This document shows, piece by piece, positions 1 to 7,157 of a stretch of DNA of 64,000 nucleotides. A program made the position numbers and the translations under genes. Each line of letters starts with the position of its first letter. Within the stretch, counting starts at the first letter, position 1. Source of the stretch: Micromonospora yangpuensis. GTDB lineage: Bacteria > Actinomycetota > Actinomycetes > Mycobacteriales > Micromonosporaceae. Below the pieces are notes generated by a model. The model had not been told where the DNA came from, did not search any database, and saw nothing but the letters and a program-made list of their open reading frames with translations. The DNA lies in assembly GCF_900091615.1 (NCBI RefSeq), contig NZ_FMIA01000002.1, positions 3,968,001 through 4,032,000 of the forward strand, in the 5' to 3' direction.

Positions 1-979
1 GCGGGGCGGACGGACCGGTCGGGGTCAGGTCGGGCAGCTTCGGCAGGTCGGCGAAGCGCCCGAGGGTCATCGACTCCGGCTCGCCCTGACCGGTGCGGGC
101 CAGCAGGAGGCTGGCCTGCAGTTCGGTGATCCCGGCCAGGCCGTCGGTGTCGACGACCGCGTACTGCCGGCCGCCGCCGGAGTTGCGGACCAGGTAGACG
201 TCGCCGACCGTCGCCCCGGAGACCCGGGCGGAGGCCCGGCCCAGCTCGGGTAACGCGGGCGGGACGAGGTCGGCACCGGCCGGGATGCTGTTGAGCAGGG
301 CCGGTGCGACCGGCACCGCGCGGGCCCGGGTGGCGGCCAGCGCGGCCAGGACACGGTCGGGATCCCGGACCAGGTACCGCCGGTGCCGCCAGAGCAGGTG
401 CAGGCTGCCGTCGGGATGGCGCAACAGCAGCCCGTCGTCGCCGAGCTGCCGCCCGTCCGGAGGGTCCACCCCGATCAGCAGCGCCGAGCGCGGCCCGGAC
501 CGGTCGTCGCCGGCCGGGTCGACCGAACAGACCGTCCAGGCGGCGGTGGAGAGCCGGTCGGGAGCGGGCAGCGAGTCCGGCGCGTCGGCGATGCCCAGCG
601 GCAGCCCGCGGGGCACCCCGTCGATCGACCGGCGGGCGACCAGGATCGTCCTGGGCTGCTCCGCGCCGATGATCAGCAGTGCGGAGGCGTAGTTGAGCAC
701 CGGGTGGAGCTTCTGCTCGCGGTAGACGAACCGCGCCCCGGACTCCTTCTCCACGATCACCGCGCCCTCGTCCCGCCACTTCGTGCTGCCACCGGCGAAG
801 AGCCCGTACAGCGCGAAGCCGCCCAGCCCGATCGCCGCGACCAGGACGCTGGCCAGGGCCGCGCCGGCCAGCCGCCGAAACGGCGACTGGGCTGGGTCGG
901 TGTCCCGCATGACCAGGGCCGCGACCGCCCGCTGGATGGTGAACTGGTACGAGTGGAGCTGGTCCTGCCGCGACGGCAT
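1..979 (-). CDS. eccB: Type VII secretion protein EccB (3' end outside window)
   Basis: Component of the ESX/type VII secretion membrane complex. The ATG at 979 has an AAGGGA ribosome binding site just upstream. The N-terminus (MPSRQDQLHSYQFTIQRAV) is the hallmark EccB opening and is followed by one membrane helix at about residues 38-60, then a large extracytoplasmic domain, the usual EccB layout of a short cytoplasmic N-terminus and a periplasmic core. About 326 codons are visible; the C-terminus lies left of the window, so other T7SS genes may lie there too. The gene runs away from the spermidine synthase-like gene, and the 125-bp gap should hold both promoters. Family assignment is strong; which ESX type it belongs to cannot be told. 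Confidence 0.92.
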   Translation of the reverse strand, partial: MPSRQDQLHSYQFTIQRAVAALVMRDTDPAQSPFRRLAGAALASVLVAAIGLGGFALYGLFAGGSTKWRDEGAVIVEKESGARFVYREQKLHPVLNYASALLIIGAEQPRTILVARRSIDGVPRGLPLGIADAPDSLPAPDRLSTAAWTVCSVDPAGDDRSGPRSALLIGVDPPDGRQLGDDGLLLRHPDGSLHLLWRHRRYLVRDPDRVLAALAATRARAVPVAPALLNSIPAGADLVPPALPELGRASARVSGATVGDVYLVRNSGGGRQYAVVDTDGLAGITELQASLLLARTGQGEPESMTLGRFADLPKLPDLTPTGPSAP

Positions 980-1104
980 CGGATCCCTTCCGGCGAGTCG
1001 GTCGGGGCACAGGATAAGCGCTGCGTCGATATCCCACCGACCCTGCGTGCACCCGCTCCGGCGGGTCGGTACAGTCCCGGGCACGGTCTAGAGCGGGGGA
1101 CGAC

Positions 1105-1818
1105 GTGGGCGTACGGTTTCAGGAACTGGCCTGGCGGCAGACCCCGATCGGCGAGATCAGCCTGCGCCGCCGTCGGGACCCGGCGCTGGACACCGAGGTG
1201 TACGAGGTCAAGCTCGACGACGAGTACCTGATGTCCAGCCTCTTCCCGGTCGCCGAGATCGAGCTGGCCCGACTGGGGCTGGCCGAGCTGACCGGCGACG
1301 ACCTCAACGTGGTGGTGGGCGGGTTGGGCCTCGGCTACACCGCCCGCACCGCGTTGGCCGATCCCCGGGTCGGCTCGCTGGTGGTGGTGGAGGCGATCGA
1401 GGACGTCATCGACTGGCACCGGCAGGGGTTGCTCCCCTTCGCCGCCGGGCTGGCCGACGACCGGCGTACCCGGTTCGTGCGGGCGGACTTCTTCGCCGCC
1501 GCGGAGGCCGAGGCCGGTTTCGATCCGGACGAGCCGGGCCGGCGCTTCGACGCGGTGCTGCTGGACGTCGATCACTCCCCCCGCAACGTGCTGCACCCGG
1601 ACCACGCCCGCTGCTACACCCCGGCGGGGCTGCGGCGGCTCGCCGCCCACCTGCGCGACGAGGGGGTCTTCGCCCTCTGGTCCGACGACCCGCCGGACGA
1701 GGAGTTCGGCGCGGCCCTGGCCGAGGTGTTCGCGACCTGGCAGGCACACGTCGTCAGCTTTCCCAACCCGCTCACCGGCGGCGAGTCGGCCAACACGGTC
1801 TACGTGGCCCGGCGCTGA
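1105..1818 (+). CDS. Spermidine synthase-like methyltransferase-fold protein
   Basis: A 237-aa protein of the spermidine synthase/SAM-dependent methyltransferase fold. It has a nucleotide-binding glycine motif GGLGLGYTAR near residue 71, an acidic residue ending the next strand (VVVEAIEDV) and a DAVLLDVDHSP stretch matching the catalytic-loop region of the fold. Many actinobacterial members of this family are annotated as spermidine synthase without proof of polyamine activity, and no S-adenosylmethionine decarboxylase is visible nearby. The GTG start at 1105 has a purine-rich AGCGGGGGA upstream. A shortened second copy of this gene lies at 6624-6737, before a second copy of the next small gene, so this gene marks the left edge of a partly duplicated block. 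Confidence 0.8.
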   Translation: MGVRFQELAWRQTPIGEISLRRRRDPALDTEVYEVKLDDEYLMSSLFPVAEIELARLGLAELTGDDLNVVVGGLGLGYTARTALADPRVGSLVVVEAIEDVIDWHRQGLLPFAAGLADDRRTRFVRADFFAAAEAEAGFDPDEPGRRFDAVLLDVDHSPRNVLHPDHARCYTPAGLRRLAAHLRDEGVFALWSDDPPDEEFGAALAEVFATWQAHVVSFPNPLTGGESANTVYVARR

Positions 1819-1963
1819 GCCAGGGCCGCAGGCCCCGCCCGGCGCTGAAACCCCCCACCCCGGATTTTTCCGCAGCTACCAGGCATGACGGGCCGCGAGG
1901 CGGGAACCATGATCGGAAGCCGCCGGTCGGTACGCGGCGCGACTACGACCCCGGGAGGGGACC

Positions 1964-2125
1964 ATGCGGGCCATGCTGTTGATCATCGGTGTCGTCGCCG
2001 TGGCGTTCATCGTGCTCGGGGTGCTCCTCGAAGCCGCCCGCTGGCTGGTCATCATCGGCGCGATCGCGTTCCTGGTGATGATCGTGCTGGCCTTCGTCAA
2101 GGGCCGCCAGGCAACCCGCCGCTGA
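1964..2125 (+). CDS. Small two-helix membrane protein, copy 1
   Basis: A 53-aa hydrophobic protein with a GGGAGGGG ribosome binding site seven bases before the ATG. It has two probable membrane segments (about residues 3-22 and 27-45) around a conserved LEAARWL turn and ends in a basic tail (KGRQATRR). A homologous 57-aa protein lies at 6815-6988; the two share MRAMLL-IGVVAVA, LLEAARWL and the FV-GRQ end, but their DNA is clearly diverged, unlike the exact repeat next door. No function can be assigned. It has no match to a family I recognise beyond small actinobacterial membrane proteins. Confidence 0.75.
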   Translation: MRAMLLIIGVVAVAFIVLGVLLEAARWLVIIGAIAFLVMIVLAFVKGRQATRR

Positions 2126-2219
2126 CCGGCGGGCCGCCCGCCGCGCCGTTGCGCCGCTGACCAGCGGGCCGATGCGGGCCGCCGGCCGGGGGCGCCCGCC
2201 GGGGCCGCCCGCCGCGCCG

Positions 2220-2258
2220 CTGACCACCTGGCCGGCCGGCCCGCCGCCGGGTGGTCAG
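2220..2258. terminator. Candidate bidirectional terminator hairpin
   Basis: CTGACCACC at 2220-2228 pairs exactly with GGTGGTCAG at 2250-2258, with a GC-rich loop that can fold further. It sits between the converging small membrane protein gene and the desaturase remnant. No T-tract follows, which is common for actinobacterial terminators. Confidence 0.4.
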
Positions 2259-2625
2259 GCGGGCAGTGCCGTCGCCGGGCGGCTCAGGCCGCTGACCCGG
2301 GGCCGGCGGTTGGGCAGGGAGAGCCGGATGACCTTCCACCAGGCGGAGGCGACCTGCTTGGGCAGTGGCCCGGTGGTGTAGGTCAGGCCGTACCTGTCGA
2401 ACAGGGCGCGCACCTCGGGGGCGATCTCCTGGTAGCGCTTGCTCGGCAGGTCGGGGAAGAGGTGGTGCTCGATCTGGAACGACAGGTTCCCGGTCATCAG
2501 GTGCATCAGCCGGCTGCCGCTGATGTTGGCCGAGCCGAGCATCTGCCGCAGGTACCACTCGCCCCGGGTCTCGCCCTCGATCGAGGTCTTCTCGAAGGTC
2601 TGCACCCCGCTCGGGAAGTGGCCAC
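2255..2625 (-). pseudogene. 3' remnant of fatty-acid desaturase gene
   Basis: This encodes the C-terminal part of the same desaturase as the intact gene at 7158-8333. It keeps the third histidine box (QIEHHLFP) but lacks the first two and the whole N-terminal two thirds, so it cannot be a working enzyme. The reading frame is open to a TGA at 2255, with a different C-terminal tail (PRVSGLSRPATALPA) from the intact copy. The break at 2625/2626 coincides with the start of the IS3-family remnant. From 2307 to 2625 the DNA is identical to 7243-7561 as far as I can read. Confidence 0.85.
2307..2625. repeat. 319-bp direct repeat, left copy
   Basis: By eye, identical base for base to 7243-7561, at a constant offset of 4936. 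The match starts inside the C-terminal coding part of the desaturase and ends exactly where the IS remnant begins. Sequence on either side differs. Recombination between the copies would remove 4936 bp and leave one intact desaturase gene. Confidence 0.9.
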
Positions 2626-2668
2626 TGAGGTTCCCCCGATAGCGTGGAGGCCGGACCTAAGGGGATAG

Positions 2669-2971
2669 ATGGTCATGGCTGAGACGAGGAGACGGTTCGA
2701 CCGGGAGTTCCGTGAGGGCGCGGTGCGGATCGTGCGGGAGACGGGTAAGCCGATCGCGCAGGTCGCTCGGGATTTGGGGATCAACAGCGGCACTCTGGCG
2801 AACTGGGTGGCGCAGGATCGGCGGGATCGGGGTGAGGCCGCCGCCGGCGGGCTCGGTGAGGACGAACGTGCCGAGTTGGCCAGGCTGCGTAAGGAGAACG
2901 CCGAGCTGGCGATGGAGCGTGATGTCCTCAAGCGATCCGTGGTCCTGTGGGTCAAGGAGGCGACGAAGTGA
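2669..2971 (+). CDS. IS3-family transposase OrfA (HTH_Tnp_1)
   Basis: A 100-aa protein with the IS3/IS911 OrfA pattern: an N-terminal helix-turn-helix ([20 protein letters not shown], then [17 protein letters not shown]) followed by a leucine-zipper coiled coil ([26 protein letters not shown]). OrfA normally binds the element ends and is extended by frameshifting into OrfB, which carries the DDE catalytic domain. Here OrfB starts in the overlapping GTG at 2968 but stops after about 20 codons, so the protein may be made but has no catalytic partner. The ATG at 2669 has AAGGGGAT upstream; a second ATG two codons later is possible. Confidence 0.85.
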   Translation: MVMAETRRRFDREFREGAVRIVRETGKPIAQVARDLGINSGTLANWVAQDRRDRGEAAAGGLGEDERAELARLRKENAELAMERDVLKRSVVLWVKEATK

Positions 2972-3030
2972 CCGTGGCCGGGTTCGTCGCCGCCCAGAGG
3001 ACCGAGCACGCCGTGCCGCACCGGCCTTGA
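2968..3030 (+). pseudogene. IS3-family transposase OrfB, first 20 codons only
   Basis: GTG at 2968 overlaps the orfA stop, and the translation [20 protein letters not shown] matches the usual OrfB opening. It ends at a TGA at 3028. The DDE catalytic domain is absent. Confidence 0.7.
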
Positions 3031-3134
3031 CAAGTTCCGCCAGGCGCACGCGGTCGGTTGATTCCGTGAACCGACGGCGGTGCGACACGTCAACGTGATG
3101 GCGATAGAACCCCACTGTCAAGGAAGGGCACGAC

Positions 3135-4346
3135 GTGGACACCGAACGGCGACGTACCAACTGGACCGACGAGCACTACGCCCAGGCCCTCAACACCCGC
3201 GAACCTGGCGACCTCCCCAAGCAAAGGGACACCGACCGGATCACCATCAACGGCCACGACGCCGACGTCCCCACCGGCAGACTCCTGAACGCCCTCCGGG
3301 CCGTTGGCCGGAGTGACAGGGGCACCGAGCAGGTGCTCCTCGACGCCCTCGCCCGACACGGACTCACCCCCATCCCACACCCCACCAAACCCGACCACTG
3401 GCGGCTGCCCCCCACCGGCGACCTGGTCATGTGGACCGACCGCATCTACGCCCAAGCCCTCGACACCCGCGAACCCGGCAACCTACCCAAGCGAGAGGAG
3501 ACCGACCGCGTCACGATCAACGGCCACGACGCCGACGTCCCCACCGGCAGACTCCTGAACAAACTCCGGGCCGTTGGCCGGAGTGACAGGGGCACCGAGC
3601 AGGTGCTCCTCGACGCCCTCGCCCGACACGGACTCACCCCCATCCCACACCCCACCAAACCCGACCACTGGCGGCTGCCCCCCACCGGCGACCTGGTCAT
3701 GTGGACCGACCGCATCTACGCCCAAGCCCTCGACACCCGCGAACCCGGCAACCTACCCAAGTCCAGAGACACCGACCGGATCACCATCAACGGCCACGAC
3801 GCCGACATCCCCACCGGCGCCCTCCTGAACAACCTCCGAAGCAAAGGCCGGAGTACCGCGGGCACCGAGCAGGTGCTCCTCGATGCCCTCGCCCGACACG
3901 GACTCACCCCCATTTCGCACCCCACGAAACCCGGCCACTGGCGACTGCCCCCCACCGGCGACAAGGTCATGTGGACCGACCGCATCTACGCCCAAGCCCT
4001 CAACTCCCGCGAACCCGGCAACCTCCCCAAGTACAGAGACACCGACCGGATCACCATCAACGGCCACGAGACCGACGTCCCCACCGGCAGACTCCTGAAC
4101 ACCCTCCAGAACGGTGGCCGGAGTGACGGGGGCACCGAACAGGTACTCCTCGATGCCCTGGCCCGCCACGGCCTCACCCCCACCCCACACCCCGACAAGC
4201 CCGGCCACTGGCGGCTGCCACCCCCGGTCAGCAGCATCGCCGCCCTCACCAGCCCACACACCACCAACCCCAACCGGCCTGCCACCGAGACGACCCGACC
4301 CACCACCGACCCCACCACACCACCAACCAAACGCCCCAAACGCTGA
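3135..4346 (+). CDS. Tandem 90-residue repeat protein A (four repeats)
   Basis: A 403-aa protein not recognised as any characterised family. After nine basic residues (MDTERRRTN) it consists of four 90-aa repeats starting at residues 10, 100, 190 and 280, then a Thr/Pro-rich tail ending KRPKR. Each repeat has the skeleton WTD-x2-YAQAL, PG-x-LPK, TDR-x-TINGH, PTG-x-LL-x2-L-x3-GR-x3-GTEQVLLDAL-x-RHGLTP and HWRLPP. The W, the G-LP turn, the PTG-LL helix and the final helix weakly resemble the helicase-associated (HA) domain found in repeat at the ends of actinobacterial helicases; that link is inference. Differences between repeats fall mainly at unit positions 21-23, 40, 43-44, 46-48 and 51-53. 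No signal peptide or membrane segment is seen. GTG at 3135 has AAGGAAG upstream. Confidence 0.8.
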   Translation: MDTERRRTNWTDEHYAQALNTREPGDLPKQRDTDRITINGHDADVPTGRLLNALRAVGRSDRGTEQVLLDALARHGLTPIPHPTKPDHWRLPPTGDLVMWTDRIYAQALDTREPGNLPKREETDRVTINGHDADVPTGRLLNKLRAVGRSDRGTEQVLLDALARHGLTPIPHPTKPDHWRLPPTGDLVMWTDRIYAQALDTREPGNLPKSRDTDRITINGHDADIPTGALLNNLRSKGRSTAGTEQVLLDALARHGLTPISHPTKPGHWRLPPTGDKVMWTDRIYAQALNSREPGNLPKYRDTDRITINGHETDVPTGRLLNTLQNGGRSDGGTEQVLLDALARHGLTPTPHPDKPGHWRLPPPVSSIAALTSPHTTNPNRPATETTRPTTDPTTPPTKRPKR

Positions 4347-6505
4347 CGACACAATCACCACCCCAACCCGTCCGACCAGCTCCAACAGAAAAGAACACAA
4401 CATGGACACCCAACCCCGACGCACCACCTGGACCGACAAGCACTACGCCCAAGCCCTCGACACCCGCGAACCCGGCAACCTCCCCAAGCAAAAAGACACC
4501 GACCGCGTCACCATCAACGGCCACGACACCGACATCCCCACCGGCAAACTCCTGGACAACCTCCGGGCCCAAGGCCGGCGTGACGGGGGCACCGAACAGG
4601 TACTCCTCGACGCCCTGACCCGCCACGGACTCACCCCCATCCCCCACCCCGCAAAGCCTGACCACTGGCGACTGCCCCCCAGCGGCGACCTGGTCATGTG
4701 GACCGACCGCATCTACGCCCAAGCCCTCAACTCCCGCGAACCCGGCAACCTCCCCAAGTCCAGAGACACCGACCGGATCACCATCAACGGCCACGACGCC
4801 GACATCCCCACCGGCGCCCTCCTGAACAAACTCCGGGCCGCTGGCCGGATCACCGGGGGCACCGAGCAGGTGCTCCTCGACGCCCTGGCCCGCCACGGAC
4901 TCACCCCCATCCCCCACCCCACCAAACCCGACCACTGGCGACTACCACCCACCGGCAACCGGATCACGTGGACCGACCGCATCTACGCCCAAGCCCTCAA
5001 CACCCGCACACCCGGCAACCTCCCCAAGCGAGAGGACACCGACCGCGTCACGATCAACGGCCACGACGCCGACGTCCCCACCGGCAAACTCCTGGACAAC
5101 CTCCGGGCCCAAGGCCGGCGTGACGGGGGCACCGAACAGGTACTCCTCGACGCCCTCGCCCGACACGGACTCACCCCCATCCCACACCCCACCAAACCCG
5201 ACCACTGGCGACTACCACCCACCGGCGACAAGGTCATGCGGACCGACCGCATCTACGCCCAAGCCCTCAACACCCGCGAACCCGGCAACCTCCCCAAGTC
5301 CAGAGACACCGACCGGATCACCATCAACGGCCACGACACCGACATCCCCACCGGCAAACTCCTGAACACCCTCCGAACCGCTGGCCGGCGTGACGGGGGC
5401 ACCGAACAGGTACTCCTCGACGCCCTCGCCCGACACGGACTCACCCCCATCCCCCACCCCACCAAACCCGACCACTGGCGGCTACCACCTGCCGTCAGCA
5501 GCATCGCCGCCCTCACCAGCCCACACACCACCAACCCCAACCGGCCTGCCACCGAGACGACCCGACCCACCACCGACCCCACCACACCACCAACCAAACG
5601 CCCCAAACGCTGACGACACAATCACCACCCCAACCCGTCCGACCAGCTCCAACAGAAAAGAACACAACATGGACACCCAACCCCGACGCACCACCTGGAC
5701 CGACAAGCACTACGCCCAAGCCCTCAACACCCGCCCACCCGGCAACCTCCCCAAGTCCAGAGACACCGACCGCGTCACCATCAACGGCCACGACGCCGAC
5801 ATCCCCACCGGCAGACTCCTGCACCACCTCCGAACCGCTGGCCGGATCACCGGGGGCACCGAGCAGGTACTCCTCGACGCCCTGACCCGCCACGGACTCA
5901 CCCCCATCCCCCACCCCGAGAAACCCGACCACTGGCGACTACCACCCACCGGCAACCGGATCACGTGGACCGACCGCATCTACGCCCAAGCCCTCAACAC
6001 CCGCCCACCCGGCAACCTCCCCAAGTCCAGAGACACCGACCGCGTCACCATCAACGGCCACGACGCCGACATCCCCACCGGCAAACTCCTGAACACCCTC
6101 CGAACCGCTGGCCGGCGTGACGGGGGCACCGAACAGGTACTCCTCGACGCCCTGACCCGCCACGGACTCACCCCCATCCCCCACCCCACCAAACCCGACC
6201 ACTGGCGACTACCACCCACCGGCAACCGGATCACGTGGACCGACCGCATCTACGCCCAAGCCCTCAACACCCGCCCACCCGGCAACCTCCCCAAGTCCAG
6301 AGACACCGACCGCGTCACCATCAACGGCCACGACGCCGACGTCCCCACCGGCAGACTCCTGAGCAACCTCCGGACCCATGGTCGGAGTACCAGGGGCACC
6401 GAACAGGTACTCCTCGACGCCCTGACCCGCCACGGACTCACCCCCATCCCCCACCCCACCAAACCCGACCACTGGCGGCTACCACCTGCCGTCAGCAGCA
6501 TCGCC
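3162..6505 (+). repeat. Eleven 270-bp coding repeats in three genes
   Basis: Units start at 3162, 3432, 3702, 3972, then 4429, 4699, 4969, 5239, then 5696, 5966 and 6236; each codes for 90 residues. A higher-order period of 1267 bp also exists: the three genes start at 3135, 4402 and 5669 and share nearly identical tails, 55-bp spacers and leaders. Such similarity implies recent duplication or gene conversion. The strand is strongly C- and A-rich, unlike the neighbouring genes. Confidence 0.95.
4402..5613 (+). CDS. Tandem 90-residue repeat protein B (four repeats)
   Basis: A 403-aa paralogue of the protein encoded at 3135-4346, with the same design: basic leader MDTQPRRTT, four 90-aa units from residue 10, and the same Thr/Pro tail ending KRPKR. 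Units 1 and 3 share the variable set K / DN / RAQ / RDG at positions 40, 43-44, 46-48 and 51-53; unit 2 has A / NK / RAA / ITG and unit 4 has K / NT / RTA / RDG. ATG at 4402 is preceded by AGAAAAGA, and the 55-bp spacer suggests cotranscription with the gene before it. An upstream in-frame extension exists but would run through the tail of the previous gene in another frame and is rejected. Function unknown. Confidence 0.8.
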   Translation: MDTQPRRTTWTDKHYAQALDTREPGNLPKQKDTDRVTINGHDTDIPTGKLLDNLRAQGRRDGGTEQVLLDALTRHGLTPIPHPAKPDHWRLPPSGDLVMWTDRIYAQALNSREPGNLPKSRDTDRITINGHDADIPTGALLNKLRAAGRITGGTEQVLLDALARHGLTPIPHPTKPDHWRLPPTGNRITWTDRIYAQALNTRTPGNLPKREDTDRVTINGHDADVPTGKLLDNLRAQGRRDGGTEQVLLDALARHGLTPIPHPTKPDHWRLPPTGDKVMRTDRIYAQALNTREPGNLPKSRDTDRITINGHDTDIPTGKLLNTLRTAGRRDGGTEQVLLDALARHGLTPIPHPTKPDHWRLPPAVSSIAALTSPHTTNPNRPATETTRPTTDPTTPPTKRPKR

Positions 6506-6610
6506 GCCCTCACCAGCCCACACACCACCAACCCCAACCGGCCTGCCACCGAGACGACCCGACCCACCACCGACCCCACCACACCACCAACCAAACGCCC
6601 CAAACGCTGA
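5669..6610 (+). CDS. Tandem 90-residue repeat protein C (three repeats)
   Basis: A 313-aa third paralogue with the same leader and tail but only three 90-aa units. Its variable sets at positions 40, 43-44, 46-48 and 51-53 are R / HH / RTA / ITG, K / NT / RTA / RDG and R / SN / RTH / STR. Unit 2 matches unit 4 of protein B at these positions, pointing to unit shuffling or conversion between genes. The DNA after its stop matches the spacer that follows the other two copies for about 14 bases and then switches abruptly to a spermidine synthase fragment at about 6624, which marks the right edge of the repeat-gene array. No known function. Confidence 0.8.
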   Translation: MDTQPRRTTWTDKHYAQALNTRPPGNLPKSRDTDRVTINGHDADIPTGRLLHHLRTAGRITGGTEQVLLDALTRHGLTPIPHPEKPDHWRLPPTGNRITWTDRIYAQALNTRPPGNLPKSRDTDRVTINGHDADIPTGKLLNTLRTAGRRDGGTEQVLLDALTRHGLTPIPHPTKPDHWRLPPTGNRITWTDRIYAQALNTRPPGNLPKSRDTDRVTINGHDADVPTGRLLSNLRTHGRSTRGTEQVLLDALTRHGLTPIPHPTKPDHWRLPPAVSSIAALTSPHTTNPNRPATETTRPTTDPTTPPTKRPKR

Positions 6611-6623
6611 CGACACAATCACC

Positions 6624-6737
6624 ATGGTGTACGAGGTCAAGCTCGGCGACGAGTACCTGGCGGCCCACGTGGTGACCTTCGCCAACCCCCTGACCGGCGG
6701 GGAGTCCGCCAACACCGTCTACCTGGCCCGCCCCTGA
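6624..6737 (+). pseudogene. Internally deleted spermidine synthase-like remnant
   Basis: A 37-codon open frame joins VYEVKLGDEYL (residues about 31-41 of the gene at 1105-1818) directly to its last 25 residues (AAHVVTFANPLTGGESANTVYLARP). The first 30 residues and roughly 170 internal residues, including the SAM-binding motif, are missing, so no enzyme can result. The fusion is in frame and the array junction supplies an ATG. Its sequence differs from the intact copy, as the following small gene does, so this is a diverged second locus and not a fresh copy. Confidence 0.85.
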
Positions 6738-6814
6738 GCCTCCCTGAGCTGCCCTCGGCCCGGGCACGCCGGACCCACCGCTGACCGTCTCGGCGGGCAT
6801 GACCGGGCGGGTAC

Positions 6815-6988
6815 ATGCGGGCCATGCTGCTGGTCATCGGCGTCGTCGCGGTGGCGCTCGTGCTGCTCGGACTGCTTCTGGAGGCGGCCCGGTGGCTCAT
6901 CGTCATCGGGGCGATCGCCTTCGTGGTCCTCTTCGTGCTGGCCTTCGTGCGGGGCCGCCAGAGCACCCGACCGTCACACCGTCGCTGA
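6815..6988 (+). CDS. Small two-helix membrane protein, copy 2
   Basis: A 57-aa homologue of the protein at 1964-2125, with the same MRAML start, two hydrophobic segments, LLEAARWL turn and FVRGRQ motif before a short hydrophilic tail (STRPSHRR). It keeps its place between a synthase-like gene (here a remnant) and a desaturase gene (here intact), so the three-gene order is conserved in both blocks. No strong ribosome binding site is seen upstream of ATG 6815. Function unknown. Confidence 0.7.
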   Translation: MRAMLLVIGVVAVALVLLGLLLEAARWLIVIGAIAFVVLFVLAFVRGRQSTRPSHRR

Positions 6989-7043
6989 GCGGACCGGTTG
7001 TCCGGGGTCGGCCCGCCGTCGAGTCGTACCCGGGAAAAGACCG

Positions 7044-7068
7044 GGCCCCGGCGGGTGACGCCGGGGCC
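7044..7068. terminator. Terminator hairpin between converging genes
   Basis: GGCCCCGGCG (7044-7053) and CGCCGGGGCC (7059-7068) form a perfect 10-bp stem with a GGTGA loop. It lies between the small membrane protein gene and the end of the desaturase gene and could serve both. Confidence 0.55.
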
Positions 7069-7157
7069 GGGCGGGGTCGGCCGTGGGGCGGTGGCCCCCG
7101 GCCGGGGTTACCGGCCCAGGTCGGGCCGGGGTCTCGTACCGGTGCGGAAGCGACCGG

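Larger units (their letters stand above)
2626..3030 (+). mobile_element. IS3-family insertion sequence remnant
   Basis: Starts with TGAGGTTCCCCCGATAG, which follows directly on the broken desaturase gene and looks like an IS end. It carries an intact orfA and only about 20 codons of orfB. No matching right-hand inverted repeat was found, so the element is truncated on the right and probably cannot move by itself. Confidence 0.75.

Noticed and set aside
4114..4401. N-terminal extension of repeat protein B
   Set aside because: It would read the end of repeat gene A in the wrong frame; ATG 4402 mirrors the starts of the other two copies.
3162..6505. CRISPR-like periodic array
   Set aside because: The 270-bp units are coding, contiguous and have no unique spacers.
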